Shown: piece by piece, positions 35,688-44,407 of the stretch | Position numbering within the stretch: the first letter of the stretch is position 1 | How the letters are laid out: every line of letters starts with the position of its first letter | Origin: Candidatus Zhuqueibacterota bacterium | GTDB lineage: Bacteria > Zhuqueibacterota > Zhuqueibacteria > Residuimicrobiales > Krinioviventaceae | DNA: 64,000 nucleotides | Reading direction: 5' to 3' | NCBI GenBank assembly: GCA_016928775.1 | Contig: JAFGKD010000098.1 | Location: 43,801-107,800, forward strand | The notes under the pieces: model-generated | Told to the model about the DNA's origin: nothing | The model's input: the letters and a program-made list of their open reading frames with translations, nothing else | Database searches by the model: none | Made by a program: the position numbers and the translations under genes

Positions 35688-37121
35688 ATGAGACGAGTCA
35701 CGATTTATCTGACGAGAGTGGTATGCGCAGTGGTGTTGTTAAGCTTTGCAAGCCAATTGATCGCTCAGCCAAGCTTCAAATGGGGTTTTCGTGAACGGCT
35801 GCGCCATACGTACATGAACAACAACATGGATTTTAACGCCGATCGCGATGACGAACAAGGATTTTTCCGTGTTCGCACCAATCTATGGGGAGATGTCACC
35901 TTTACACAAAACCTGGCGCTGCGTGTCATGCTGACCAACGAATTCCGTCCCTATACCATCGTTCGAGAAAGCGACGAAGCTGCCGGAAAGGAAATGACTT
36001 TTGATGAGATTGTTTTTGACAATCTTTATCTCAGCTATACCACAGGAGGTGAGAATCCCATATCAGTCATTTTAGGGCGGCAGAACCTGATTTATGGAGA
36101 AGGTTTTATTCTGCTGGAAGGTGCACCGTGGGATGGCTCGCGCACAATCTATCATGATGCATTAAAGATCTCGGTAAAACGCGACGACATCACAGCGGAT
36201 TTCCTGGCAATTAGCAATCCGGAATACGATGATCGTTTGCCGAAAATCAATTTTTCTGAAAAAGGCGGCAAATACCTGGGCTTGCCGAAAAATGCGGACG
36301 GTGACCAAATGTTGAACGACGGTGTGGAAGAAGCATTGGGATTTTACCTGACCTCAAAACCACCGCAAGGAACACAAATTGAGGGCTATCTCTTCTATAA
36401 GACCGAGCGGCCCAATCCGGTGATCGGGTACAATGGCAATCCGGCAGCTGGCCCTGTTCAACCCACCGAAAGACAACTTCGCACACTTTATTTGAACACA
36501 ATTGGCGGGCGCATCACCCAGCCGATCACCGAAAGATTAAATCTCACGACGGAGTGGGCCTACCAGGCCGGTGAACAAGGGGACGACAAAATAAGCGCCT
36601 ACGGTGGCTATGCCAATTTGAGCTATACGATTGTGCCCAAGAAAAAAGGAGTACTGACGGCGGGCATCAATGTCATGTCCGGTGATGATCCGGCGACAGA
36701 AGATGTTGAAGGATGGAATCCTCTCTTTTCGCGCTGGCCGAAATGGAGCGAGCTTTATATCTATTCGCACACTGCTGAGAATATAGGTGGCGCCCGCAAA
36801 GTGGCATACTGGACGAACACCTGGGCACCCAACATCAAACTGGTGATGGACCTGTTCAAAAAAGTCAACGTGACATTATGGCTGCACAATTTGAATTCAT
36901 TTTATGCCCAACCCGACATGCAAAATCCGATGATGGAGAATGCTGCCCTGGGTAAATCACGCGGCAATGAAATCCAGTTGTGGTTAAAATTCCAGTTCTT
37001 CAAGGGACTCACCGGCCACTTTTTGTATGATTATTTTATTGCCGGCGATTTTTATCCCGAGCCGCGCGCGAATGCTTCATTTATTCGCTTTGAACTCATG
37101 TATGCCTTTCAATCCAAGTAA
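35688..37121 (+). CDS. Alginate-export-type outer membrane porin
   Basis: 477 residues with a signal peptide (cut near LIAQ) and an AAGGAGAGG site. The mature chain is a run of amphipathic strands: FRVRTNLWGDVTF, ALRVMLTNEF, LGRQNLIYGEGFILLEG and a C-terminal ASFIRFELMYAFQSK. The pattern LGRQ.L.YGE...WDGSRT matches the Alginate_exp barrel family, selective channels for uronate oligomers or similar anions. It is followed by a sodium symporter in the same operon, so together they make an uptake route across both membranes without a SusC/D system. Confidence 0.87.
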   Translation: MRRVTIYLTRVVCAVVLLSFASQLIAQPSFKWGFRERLRHTYMNNNMDFNADRDDEQGFFRVRTNLWGDVTFTQNLALRVMLTNEFRPYTIVRESDEAAGKEMTFDEIVFDNLYLSYTTGGENPISVILGRQNLIYGEGFILLEGAPWDGSRTIYHDALKISVKRDDITADFLAISNPEYDDRLPKINFSEKGGKYLGLPKNADGDQMLNDGVEEALGFYLTSKPPQGTQIEGYLFYKTERPNPVIGYNGNPAAGPVQPTERQLRTLYLNTIGGRITQPITERLNLTTEWAYQAGEQGDDKISAYGGYANLSYTIVPKKKGVLTAGINVMSGDDPATEDVEGWNPLFSRWPKWSELYIYSHTAENIGGARKVAYWTNTWAPNIKLVMDLFKKVNVTLWLHNLNSFYAQPDMQNPMMENAALGKSRGNEIQLWLKFQFFKGLTGHFLYDYFIAGDFYPEPRANASFIRFELMYAFQSK

Positions 37122-37154
37122 TGCAGTAGCAAAGGAATCATGGAGGAGGTTGTC

Positions 37155-38786
37155 ATGAATGTATTGCTGTTGTCTATTATCGTTTTGATCTACCTCGGCG
37201 TCATTGGCTATCTGGCATTCCTGGCCTACCGCCGCACCAAAACTGCGTCGGATTACATGATAGCCGGGCGATCTATCCATCCCTATATCATGGCGTTGTC
37301 TTATGGCGCCACGTTTATCAGCACCTCGGCAATTGTCGGATTTGGCGGCGCCGCTGCTGTTTTTGGCATGGGTATTCTCTGGTTGACCTTTTTGAATATC
37401 TTTGTCGGTATTTTTATCGCGTTTGTCTTTTTGGGCAAACGTACTCGACTGATGGGTTTGAACATGAATGCGCACACATTCCCGGAATTTCTGGGAAATC
37501 GCTATCAATCGACCTTTTTGCAGGGTATCGTTGGCCTGGTTATTTTCATCGCGATGCCGCTCTACGCCAGCGTTGTGCTCATGGGTGGTGCGCAATTTAT
37601 CGCCGAAGTATTGACGATTAATTATAATGCTGCCCTGTTTTTCTTCACTATCATCATTGCTATTTATGTCATTATGGGCGGATTGAAGGGCGTGATGTAT
37701 ACGGATGCCTTTCAGGGCAGTATCATGTTTATCGGTATGTTTTTATTGCTTATTTTCACTTATTCCAAATTTGGCGGCGTGATTGCAGCAAATCAGAAAC
37801 TGACCGATTTGCCAGCAATGCTGCCGGAAGCCTCAAAAAATGTCCTTGGCGCACTTGCCTCCAAAGGGCATACGGGCTGGACGTCATTTCCAAAAATCTT
37901 TAGCGAATACTGGTGGACACTGGTGTCGACAATTGTACTGGGTGTTGGTATTGGTGTTTTGGCTCAACCACAGTTGGTGGTTCGCTTTATGACGGTAAAA
38001 TCCGGCCGCGAACTCAATCGTGCTGTGCTCATCGGCGGTGTTTTTATTTTGATGATGACCGGCGTTGCATTTGTGGTTGGTGCCCTGACCAATATCTATT
38101 TTGTCAATAATCCGGAGTTTGGACAAATTTCTCTCATTGCTGCGGCAAAAAATGTTGACAATATTATTCCGCTTTACATCAACAATGCCATGCCGGCATG
38201 GTTCACCGCTATTTTTATGGTGACACTTCTTTCCGCAGCCATGTCAACCCTCAGCTCACAATTCCATGCCATGGGCACCTCGATTGGCCGTGATGTTTAT
38301 GAAAAGTGGGCAGGTGGCAAAGGTGGTTCTGTCATCATCACCAAATTCGGCATCTTGCTTGCGATTCTCATCAGCTTGATTTTAGCCTGGAGCTTGCCGC
38401 TCTTTTTTGAGGGCGGTACGGCTATTATCGCGCGCGGCACCGCTATATTTTTTGGCCTGTGTGCCTCGGCGTTTTTGCCAATGTTCATCGGCGGCCTTTA
38501 TTTGAAAAAAATGACACGTACCGGCGCCCTGGCTGGATTTTGGGTCGGATTCCTCGTCAGTTTGTTCTGGCTGTTATTTGTGCATATCAAAGAATCCCAG
38601 CCCCTATTGCTGTGCAAAGCTCTTTTTGGCGTAGATTCGATCGCGGGCACAACCCTGTGGACAGTTGTCGATCCATTGGTCGTTGCGCTGCCATTAGCCG
38701 TCATCGCCACAATCATCGGCAATCTCGTTGGAAAGCAGATGCCCGAGGAGCATCTGAGTCACTGTTTTCATGGCATTAAAAAGTAG
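37155..38786 (+). CDS. Sodium:solute symporter (SSS family)
   Basis: GGAGGAGG precedes ATG 37155 by 6 bases, so I prefer it to the ATG at 37140. 543 residues with about 13 transmembrane helices. SSS motifs: SDYMIAGRS near the N-terminus, SYGATFISTSAIVGFGG (sodium site helix 1), AFQGSIMFIGM, and LLSAAMSTLSSQFHAMG (helix 8 sodium site). It probably carries a monosaccharide or uronate released by the locus enzymes. It lies in a tight operon between the porin and the small accessory protein. Confidence 0.93.
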   Translation: MNVLLLSIIVLIYLGVIGYLAFLAYRRTKTASDYMIAGRSIHPYIMALSYGATFISTSAIVGFGGAAAVFGMGILWLTFLNIFVGIFIAFVFLGKRTRLMGLNMNAHTFPEFLGNRYQSTFLQGIVGLVIFIAMPLYASVVLMGGAQFIAEVLTINYNAALFFFTIIIAIYVIMGGLKGVMYTDAFQGSIMFIGMFLLLIFTYSKFGGVIAANQKLTDLPAMLPEASKNVLGALASKGHTGWTSFPKIFSEYWWTLVSTIVLGVGIGVLAQPQLVVRFMTVKSGRELNRAVLIGGVFILMMTGVAFVVGALTNIYFVNNPEFGQISLIAAAKNVDNIIPLYINNAMPAWFTAIFMVTLLSAAMSTLSSQFHAMGTSIGRDVYEKWAGGKGGSVIITKFGILLAILISLILAWSLPLFFEGGTAIIARGTAIFFGLCASAFLPMFIGGLYLKKMTRTGALAGFWVGFLVSLFWLLFVHIKESQPLLLCKALFGVDSIAGTTLWTVVDPLVVALPLAVIATIIGNLVGKQMPEEHLSHCFHGIKK

Positions 38787-38824
38787 TCTGTTTACTCTTT
38801 TAAAATAAAAATGAGGAGATCACT

Positions 38825-39004
38825 ATGTTAGGCCTCGGCGATTTTTGGGTGTCCTCTGTTTTTTTACTCTTGATCCTCAGCACAATTTTATGTGTCGTTT
38901 ACGGCGCCTTGAATTGGAACAAAGACGGCATTGACGATAAAGTCACCCGCGAAGAGGAGAAAAAATGGGAGCAAGAAGAAAGAGAGATTGAGGAAAAACT
39001 GTAA
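38825..39004 (+). CDS. Symporter small accessory protein
   Basis: 59 residues, AGGAGA 6 bases before the ATG. One transmembrane helix (about 9-30; VFLLLILSTILCVVYGALNW) is followed by a short charged coil rich in Glu and Lys. This matches the tiny proteins encoded just after SSS transporters (start MLGLGDFW, then helix, then NW and charged tail), which are thought to support the transporter. It lies 38 bases downstream of the symporter. Confidence 0.88.
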   Translation: MLGLGDFWVSSVFLLLILSTILCVVYGALNWNKDGIDDKVTREEEKKWEQEEREIEEKL

Positions 39005-39023
39005 ATTCATCTATAGAAAAAAA

Positions 39024-39050
39024 GGCGACAGACACGTGTCGCCTTTTTTT
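39024..39050. terminator. Bidirectional rho-independent terminator
   Basis: GGCGACA (39024-39030), 6-base loop, TGTCGCC (39037-39043), then seven T; seven A precede it. It closes the porin-symporter operon, and on the other strand the convergent small gene whose stop overlaps the T-run. Confidence 0.95.
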
Positions 39051-39372
39051 ATGTCATTGCTTTTCGCAATTTAAGCTTCAGATAATGAATCTCCCGACGC
39101 ACCTCTTTTAATTTGCTTTTATCCTTTGCCTCGAGCGCGGCATCCCGTTCTTTCTTCAGGGCGCGTATCTTTTGCTTGATCGCTGTTTTATTTAATCCGA
39201 CAACCTCATGGTGCGCATGATCCTCAATCCCGAGAGCGTGACACAAAGCCGGGACAAGCTGTTCTTTATGCATGGTTGTGTAACCCTGCAGTTCATCATG
39301 TTCGATGCTCTCTGCAATCGCGCGAAGATCAGCCACACGCATCTTGTGGAGCTGTTCCCAGGTATAATCCAT
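39049..39372 (-). CDS. Rho N-terminal-domain-like small protein
   Basis: 107 residues from ATG 39372, with AGGAGG 4 bases upstream; an earlier ATG at 39390 has no site. Residues 1-50 (YTWEQLHKMRVADLRAIAESI) resemble the Rho N-terminal/SAP-like helix-extension-helix fold. Residues 65-107 form a basic coiled coil (KQKIRALKKERDAALEAKDK). Small proteins with this layout are found singly in many genomes and may bind nucleic acid; the function is not known. Confidence 0.7.
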   Translation of the reverse strand: MDYTWEQLHKMRVADLRAIAESIEHDELQGYTTMHKEQLVPALCHALGIEDHAHHEVVGLNKTAIKQKIRALKKERDAALEAKDKSKLKEVRREIHYLKLKLRKAMT

Positions 39373-39525
39373 AAATCCTCCTGTTTTCATGAAAGATTGT
39401 AACGATTATTTGTCGAACCGCAAAGCACAAACAGACTCATTGATTATAATGTAACAAATAGCCCCAATAATGCAACCAATTTTCACTTTGAACATTTTAT
39501 TCTTGCATTTTGAAAATATTAATAA

Positions 39526-39633
39526 GCGATTAATGGTGACGGCTACAAAACACTCGAAGAAGGAGAGCGAGTGCAGTTTGAAGTTGGCGAAAGTCCAAAA
39601 GGCTTGCAGGCAATGAACGTTACCAAAGTGTGA
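39526..39633 (+). pseudogene. 3' remnant of a cold-shock protein gene (cspA type)
   Basis: A frame without a start codon encodes the last 35 residues of a CspA-like protein: INGDGYKTLEEGERVQFEV, then SPKGLQAMNVTKV and stop. In intact genes about 35 residues with the RNP1/RNP2 motifs come before. Here a TAA at 39523-39525 and unrelated A/T-rich sequence replace them. The gene's own terminator follows, so the 3' half including the terminator was left behind by a deletion. Confidence 0.82.
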
Positions 39634-39647
39634 TCTTTACAGAGTGT

Positions 39648-39675
39648 GACCCCGACGCCACGTCGGGGTCTTTTT
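39648..39675 (+). terminator. Rho-independent terminator of the cold-shock remnant
   Basis: GACCCCGACG, loop CCA, perfect 10-bp complement, then five T. It follows the remnant's stop codon by 14 bases. Confidence 0.92.
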
Positions 39676-39706
39676 CCCACCACAACGTTTGTCACGAGAT
39701 CGATTT

Positions 39707-40843
39707 TCACAATGTACTAAATTGATAAATTGTGGTTGTTTCATACGTTTCTCCTGGATAAAGGAGAACGGAGGGAAAATTCGGTTGATTGGGCGAATCC
39801 GGGAAATGCTGCGTCTCCAGACAAAATCCATGTCGCTGGTGATAGACATTCCCGTTCTTACCAGTGATTGAACCATTGAGGAAATTGCCCGAATAAAACT
39901 GCACGCCCGGCTCTTTGGTGTAAACCTGCACAACGCGCCCGGTCGATTCTTCCGTCACTGTGCACGCCAGAGACAATTCGCCAGCCTGCCCGTTGAGAAC
40001 AAAAGTATGATCATAACCAAGGCCATTGCGCACCTGTTCATCCTCCGCGTTAATTCGAGCCCCGATAGCCGTCGATTGCCGAAAATCCAACGGCGTGCCG
40101 TCGACCGGAGCACTTTCACCCAGGGGGATCAATGTTTCATCGACAGGTAGATAATAATCCGCATCAATGAACAGCAAATGTTCCAGGTGTGGAGATGCCC
40201 CGCCATCCTTGAGATTAAAGTAGGTATGATTGGTCAGATTGCATATCGTCGGTTTGTTGGTCGTGGCAATATAATCTATTTTCAGTTCATTTTTATTAGT
40301 GACCGAATAAGTCACAGTGACCGCAAGCTCGCCAGGGTAGCCTTCTTCCATATCCGGACTTGTATAGGTGAGCTCCAGCACCGCCGCATCGTCCTGCGTG
40401 GAGGGCCTCGCCTCCCACACAACCTTGTCAAAACCTTTCAAACCGCCATGTAAATGATGGTTGCCATTATTTTGCGCCAATGAGTAGGTTACACCGTCAA
40501 GCTCAAACTGTGCATTCGCGATTCGGTTGCCATAACGTCCGATGATCGCACCGAAATAAGGTGAACTAGCTAAATAACCGTCCAGATTATCATACCCCAA
40601 AACAACATCGCCCAGAACACCATCCTGATCCGGGACGAACAGATGCGTGATAATTCCACCATAATTGGTTATCTTGGCCTGCATGCCATTCGCATTGGTC
40701 AGGGTATACAACTGCACCATGGCGCCATTCGACAAAGTACCAAATGGCTCGCTGGTGATACTGACACCACGCGGGGATGGTGTGCATCGCCAGGCCATGC
40801 AAGCTAACGCCAGAAGAACAACGAAAATAATGACGCGTTTCAT
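39707..40843 (-). CDS. galM: Secreted aldose 1-epimerase (galactose mutarotase)
   Basis: The start is ATG 40843 with AGGAGG 4-5 bases upstream; 378 residues. A lipoprotein-like signal (LLALACMAWRC) places it in the periplasm or on a membrane. The epimerase fold carries GNRIANAQFELDG, NNGNHHLHGG (first catalytic-site His), TNHTYFNL (general acid His) and EPGVQFYSGNFL (site of the catalytic Glu). It interconverts alpha and beta forms of free sugars. It is convergent with the cold-shock remnant and close to the glycosidase genes. Confidence 0.92.
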   Translation of the reverse strand: MKRVIIFVVLLALACMAWRCTPSPRGVSITSEPFGTLSNGAMVQLYTLTNANGMQAKITNYGGIITHLFVPDQDGVLGDVVLGYDNLDGYLASSPYFGAIIGRYGNRIANAQFELDGVTYSLAQNNGNHHLHGGLKGFDKVVWEARPSTQDDAAVLELTYTSPDMEEGYPGELAVTVTYSVTNKNELKIDYIATTNKPTICNLTNHTYFNLKDGGASPHLEHLLFIDADYYLPVDETLIPLGESAPVDGTPLDFRQSTAIGARINAEDEQVRNGLGYDHTFVLNGQAGELSLACTVTEESTGRVVQVYTKEPGVQFYSGNFLNGSITGKNGNVYHQRHGFCLETQHFPDSPNQPNFPSVLLYPGETYETTTIYQFSTL

Positions 40844-41283
40844 GATACCTCCTTGTTCAATCATTTTATATACCTAATCATTCGATAGGAGCAAAATTTA
40901 ATCCTAAAGATAACAAATAGATCATATTTTGCCAAACAATATAATATCGCAGACGTAGATTGTGATGATAAAAAGGCAAAGTTTTGCATGGTTTTTGAAG
41001 ATAAAATGTCTAAAAAAAAAGATGGATGTGATGGTCATATAACTTTGTTTATATAGATGTATTGAATTGAAAATTTTCAAGTTCGCGGGAGAGCTCCCGG
41101 GAAAACATACATCGTATTCATCCAGCACGCCAGGAATTGTAATCTAATTACGCCAGTGTAATTCTCCCACGCAGGTGTTCCTTTAAACGCGCACAAGAAC
41201 AATTGTTGCCACAACTAACAATCCACTGGTTTGTGCGCGGCGTCAAAGCTTTTTATCTCATTAGCAACAAGTGGAGGATCATT
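40844..41283. other. Intergenic region; possible operator for the antitoxin gene
   Basis: 440 bases without a supported gene. Contains CGGGAGAGCTCCCG (about 41086) and, near 41136-41175, GTAAT-CTA-ATTAC followed by another GTAATTC. These are short inverted repeats that could be the self-operator of the AbrB-type gene downstream. An A/T-rich minus-strand frame (40922-41128) is not credible. Confidence 0.4.
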
Positions 41284-41502
41284 ATGCTCATCAAAGTAAA
41301 AAAAATCAACGGCGATTTGACGGTCAAAATTCCAGCGAATTATGCGGAACATTGTGGCCTTGATAATGGTTGCGAAGTGAATGTGCAGCTCATGAATGAT
41401 CGAATTGTCATCGAACCCACCAATCCGTCCTTTTCTTCACTCACATCTTATTGGAGCGAGTTATATGACGAACAATCACATAGCGAAATGTATTATGGCT
41501 AA
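41284..41502 (+). CDS. AbrB/MazE-family antitoxin-like protein (orphan)
   Basis: 72 residues from ATG 41284 (GGAGG 7 bases upstream). The swapped-hairpin DNA-binding fold is seen in LIKVKKINGDLTVKIPANY (residues 2-20), then CEVNVQLMNDRIVIEPT. The C-terminal 25 residues would normally wrap a MazF-type toxin. No toxin gene follows: only 50 bases with a terminator separate it from a convergent glycosidase. It is either a solitary regulator or a leftover antitoxin. Confidence 0.8.
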   Translation: MLIKVKKINGDLTVKIPANYAEHCGLDNGCEVNVQLMNDRIVIEPTNPSFSSLTSYWSELYDEQSHSEMYYG

Positions 41503-41523
41503 TATTTATCCTCGCAGCACGAC

Positions 41524-41563
41524 AGTGTTACCATCGCAACGAGCGATGGTGACACTCATTTTT
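41524..41563. terminator. Shared bidirectional terminator
   Basis: A 14-bp stem (AGTGTTACCATCGC pairing with GCGATGGTGACACT, one G-U pair), loop AACGA, then CATTTTT. It ends the antitoxin transcript. On the minus strand it overlaps the stop codon of the convergent 919-residue-frame glycosidase gene. Confidence 0.88.
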
Positions 41564-44288
41564 CTCCGGCATACAAAATATTCACATGATCCATTTTAAT
41601 CCGGCCACCAGCGCTGAGGGTGAGCTTGTTCGTACCCTCTATAAAATCGACTGCCACGCGATCCCACGCCCATGTCTCCGAACTGCCGGTATTCCACAGC
41701 ATCAAATCAACTGCAGCTTTGCCATGTATTACAAGCCTTAATGGCGTTCGTCGATTCCACGAGTTAATATAGCGAAACTCAAGAATATACCGGCCACCGA
41801 CAGGCGCATCATAGCTCAATTCAAGCCTTCGATTACCTTTATCTCGATCAAACTCGATATAGCCCGCTCCGGTATACGCTTTGACCTCGCTGAATGTCTC
41901 GAATCCGGCTGTGGTTGTACTTTCCGCTTCCAACAGCACGCCTCCCCTGGTGGGTTTCATCGAGGGGATGTCGATGTCGCCGCCGACTGTGGTGATATCG
42001 TAGAGCACATACTCAAAGGTGTCACGCCAGTCAACGTGGCCCACGCGATTGGTCCACAGGGGATTTCGATAATTGCTCAACGCCAGAGATGCATAGCAGC
42101 GCCAATAGTGCGCTGCCTGCTGCAACTGCTCGATGACGCTGTGCTGATGTTCAGCGACCAGCGTTTCACGGAACAGGGCCAGCTCGGTTGCCGCGTGAAT
42201 TTTATGCGCATAATATTTTCCCAGCCAGGCCATACAACGAATATCATCGAAGGTGAGCCGCAATTCTTTGTCGCCATTAAAATACAAGCTATTCAAAAGG
42301 CTGAGCGCCTGATCGGCGTGCGCATGCAGGCGATCGGCGACTTTTATCGGTGATATGCCATCGACTTTTTTGCCACGCAATTGTTCTTTAACATAGTTCT
42401 CAATGGAGATGTTTCGAGTCCCCGGATGCGGTGGCAATGTGATGAAACGATTCACATCGTGAAAGCCGGACGGTGTCTGCGCTGGCCCGGGGCGACTCTG
42501 GCAGGCTTCAATATACCACTGAAAGTCCAGCGCGCCCCAGTGAAAGCCGGTGGTCGTCGGGTAAATCATCGAGGCTTCCTGCCAGGCGGTGAACAGCTTT
42601 AACGCATCAACGCCCGGAAATCGCGCGTGCAGGATCCGGGTGAACCGTTCGTTGCTGGTGCCCGGATCGTAGCCAAGTCGCCCCCACAGCATCCACTGAT
42701 ACCAGTGCTTGACGATCTCGAGCTGCCGCGGCGATTCCGGTTCTTGCATCAAAAATTCGCGCCCCCAAATGTATTGATCCGAGCCGTAGTAGTAACCACG
42801 CGACACCTCGTGCGGAATGTTCTGAATGAAATCACGGACAAAATCGGGCGATCCCCAACGAAAAAAGTAAATATCGTCATTGCGCAATGTCCAGATGGTT
42901 TTGAGATCGCCCTTGCCTTGAATATCCTCGACAAATGCCGTGTGATACGTTTGTGTGGTCGAGCTATAGACATGCGCCTTGGCATATTTAAAGCTGAAAA
43001 TAAATTCGATATCCGGATGGTCGATAACCGGCTTGAACTTTTCCGCGATGTCCAGCGCGCCGGCCATGTGCTGGCGATGGATCAAGGTGATTTTGCGCCC
43101 GGGTTGTGCCGCCGCGGCATCGAGCACACCTTGAGCATAAGTTTCAAACGCCCAATCCTCTTTTTCCTGAAAGGAAGCGCCGTACATATTCTCACCGGTG
43201 GTCAAGCCAATGCCTTTGAGGTCCGGGTAAGTGAGGAACATCTGCTTGACACTGTGCCGGAAATAATCGCGTGTAATTGGATTATTTATCTCATCGGTGA
43301 TGCCGTATTTGCCATTTGTGCCGTTGGTAAAGATATTCCAGGTGATAAAATAAAAATCAATGTTACGCGATTTGCCATAGGCCATCACCTGGCGCCAGAA
43401 TTCGATCTTTTCATCAATGGTCATTTTTTTCAGGATCTCGACATGACCAAGGATCTCCGGTGCGTCAAAACCGGTACCTTCAAGATCATAGTGTTCTTCC
43501 CAACACACCGTAGAGCGCTGCACATCATCGAGCGCCACATCGGGATAATCGGGCACATGCACCAATGAGGGAAATGGATGTAAATTCCAGCAGGAGATAA
43601 AATTATAGCGATAGCGCGCCAGATTATCGATAAATTCTCTCCAGAAATCAAAACTCCACATTTCCGCAATATTGTGCTGCGCCGCATCGCTGACATCGGA
43701 ATAGCTTGGCGTGCGCACATCCAGAGGAATATTGAACTTTATACCGCGCATGCTCATATAGGGATTGTGATCGACATCCGCAACCGCCTCCAGGCCGCTT
43801 GTTTGAAAAATCTCGGCCAATTCGAGTCCGCCATACATGGTTCCTGCCGCGTCCGCACCAATCACCCAGATCGTGTTTTGCGTTTTGCGAAGACTGAATC
43901 CTTCGGGCTGCAGGTCCCCGGGATTTTTGCCAAGCTCCGTTAGCTTTTCCAGCATCGTTTCGGCGTTGAGATCACAGAGAATGATTTGAACACCATCCGT
44001 ATGTGCATAACTTTGCAGATCGCTTTGATTTATCTCGCTAGATTCCAAAACGGATTTGATTTCCGTTACAGCAAACTCAACCTGCGGGCTGTTTTTGTCA
44101 AAATAAATATGAGCACCTTCAGCTTGCGCGGAGGTCAGAAAGCACAAAGAAAAAAGTGAAACAGTTGGCGCGGCCTTGAGCCGCAGCCAAATTTTGAGCC
44201 ACTGTGTTTCATCCGTGAATATCCGTGGCTCATAACCTTTGCTAAAAAAATACTGCTTTATTTTCTTGTAGAACAGATATCCGGGCAT
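41556..44288 (-). CDS. GH67-like (alpha-glucuronidase-type) glycosidase with C-terminal CBM
   Basis: The start is ATG 44288 (GGAGA upstream); 910 residues. After an unusual N-terminus (see repeat entry) and a hydrophobic signal-like stretch at about 42-56 comes a GH67 N-terminal-type domain (about 58-175). A large TIM-barrel catalytic domain follows (MRGIKFNIPLD, YRYNFISCWNLHPFPSL, GIGLTTGENMYG, DIYFFRWGSP). The end (about 770-910) is a beta-sandwich like CBM6/CBM35 (GAGYIEFDRDKGNRRLELSY, AWDRVAVDF, KMDHVNILYAG). The substrate would be a glucuronate-substituted polysaccharide. Acid Glu positions cannot be fixed by eye. It is 120 bases downstream of a GH2 gene. Confidence 0.78.
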   Translation of the reverse strand: MPGYLFYKKIKQYFFSKGYEPRIFTDETQWLKIWLRLKAAPTVSLFSLCFLTSAQAEGAHIYFDKNSPQVEFAVTEIKSVLESSEINQSDLQSYAHTDGVQIILCDLNAETMLEKLTELGKNPGDLQPEGFSLRKTQNTIWVIGADAAGTMYGGLELAEIFQTSGLEAVADVDHNPYMSMRGIKFNIPLDVRTPSYSDVSDAAQHNIAEMWSFDFWREFIDNLARYRYNFISCWNLHPFPSLVHVPDYPDVALDDVQRSTVCWEEHYDLEGTGFDAPEILGHVEILKKMTIDEKIEFWRQVMAYGKSRNIDFYFITWNIFTNGTNGKYGITDEINNPITRDYFRHSVKQMFLTYPDLKGIGLTTGENMYGASFQEKEDWAFETYAQGVLDAAAAQPGRKITLIHRQHMAGALDIAEKFKPVIDHPDIEFIFSFKYAKAHVYSSTTQTYHTAFVEDIQGKGDLKTIWTLRNDDIYFFRWGSPDFVRDFIQNIPHEVSRGYYYGSDQYIWGREFLMQEPESPRQLEIVKHWYQWMLWGRLGYDPGTSNERFTRILHARFPGVDALKLFTAWQEASMIYPTTTGFHWGALDFQWYIEACQSRPGPAQTPSGFHDVNRFITLPPHPGTRNISIENYVKEQLRGKKVDGISPIKVADRLHAHADQALSLLNSLYFNGDKELRLTFDDIRCMAWLGKYYAHKIHAATELALFRETLVAEHQHSVIEQLQQAAHYWRCYASLALSNYRNPLWTNRVGHVDWRDTFEYVLYDITTVGGDIDIPSMKPTRGGVLLEAESTTTAGFETFSEVKAYTGAGYIEFDRDKGNRRLELSYDAPVGGRYILEFRYINSWNRRTPLRLVIHGKAAVDLMLWNTGSSETWAWDRVAVDFIEGTNKLTLSAGGRIKMDHVNILYAGEK
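44165..44216. repeat. Dispersed repeat copy inside a glycosidase N-terminus
   Basis: The stretch ttggcgcggcctt, gccgcagccaaatt, agccactg and tgtgtttcatccgt recurs at 63769-63808 and 63889-63902 with a few changes. Here it lies inside the glycosidase reading frame (about residues 25-41) just before the signal-peptide core. Confidence 0.75.
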
Positions 44289-44407
44289 TATCTTCTCCGT
44301 GAAAATCAGGACCATTTTTCAAAAATGCGCTAACGGCAGCAAGTTGTGTTGTCAAACAAAATTCCGAGGTCGCGCCAGGCGGGAACCATTTACGATGCGG
44401 CAACAGC

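Noticed and set aside
40922..41128. Minus-strand frame of 68 codons upstream of the antitoxin
   Set aside because: A/T-rich, hydrophobic by composition only, no start signal or family.
41495..41599. Small plus-strand frame overlapping the antitoxin stop, possible toxin
   Set aside because: 34 codons, runs through the terminator hairpin and has no MazF-like motif.
42627..43568. Long plus-strand open frame (313 codons) antisense to the GH67-like gene
   Set aside because: It mirrors a well-supported gene on the other strand, lacks a ribosome site and has no recognisable domain; codon-bias shadow.
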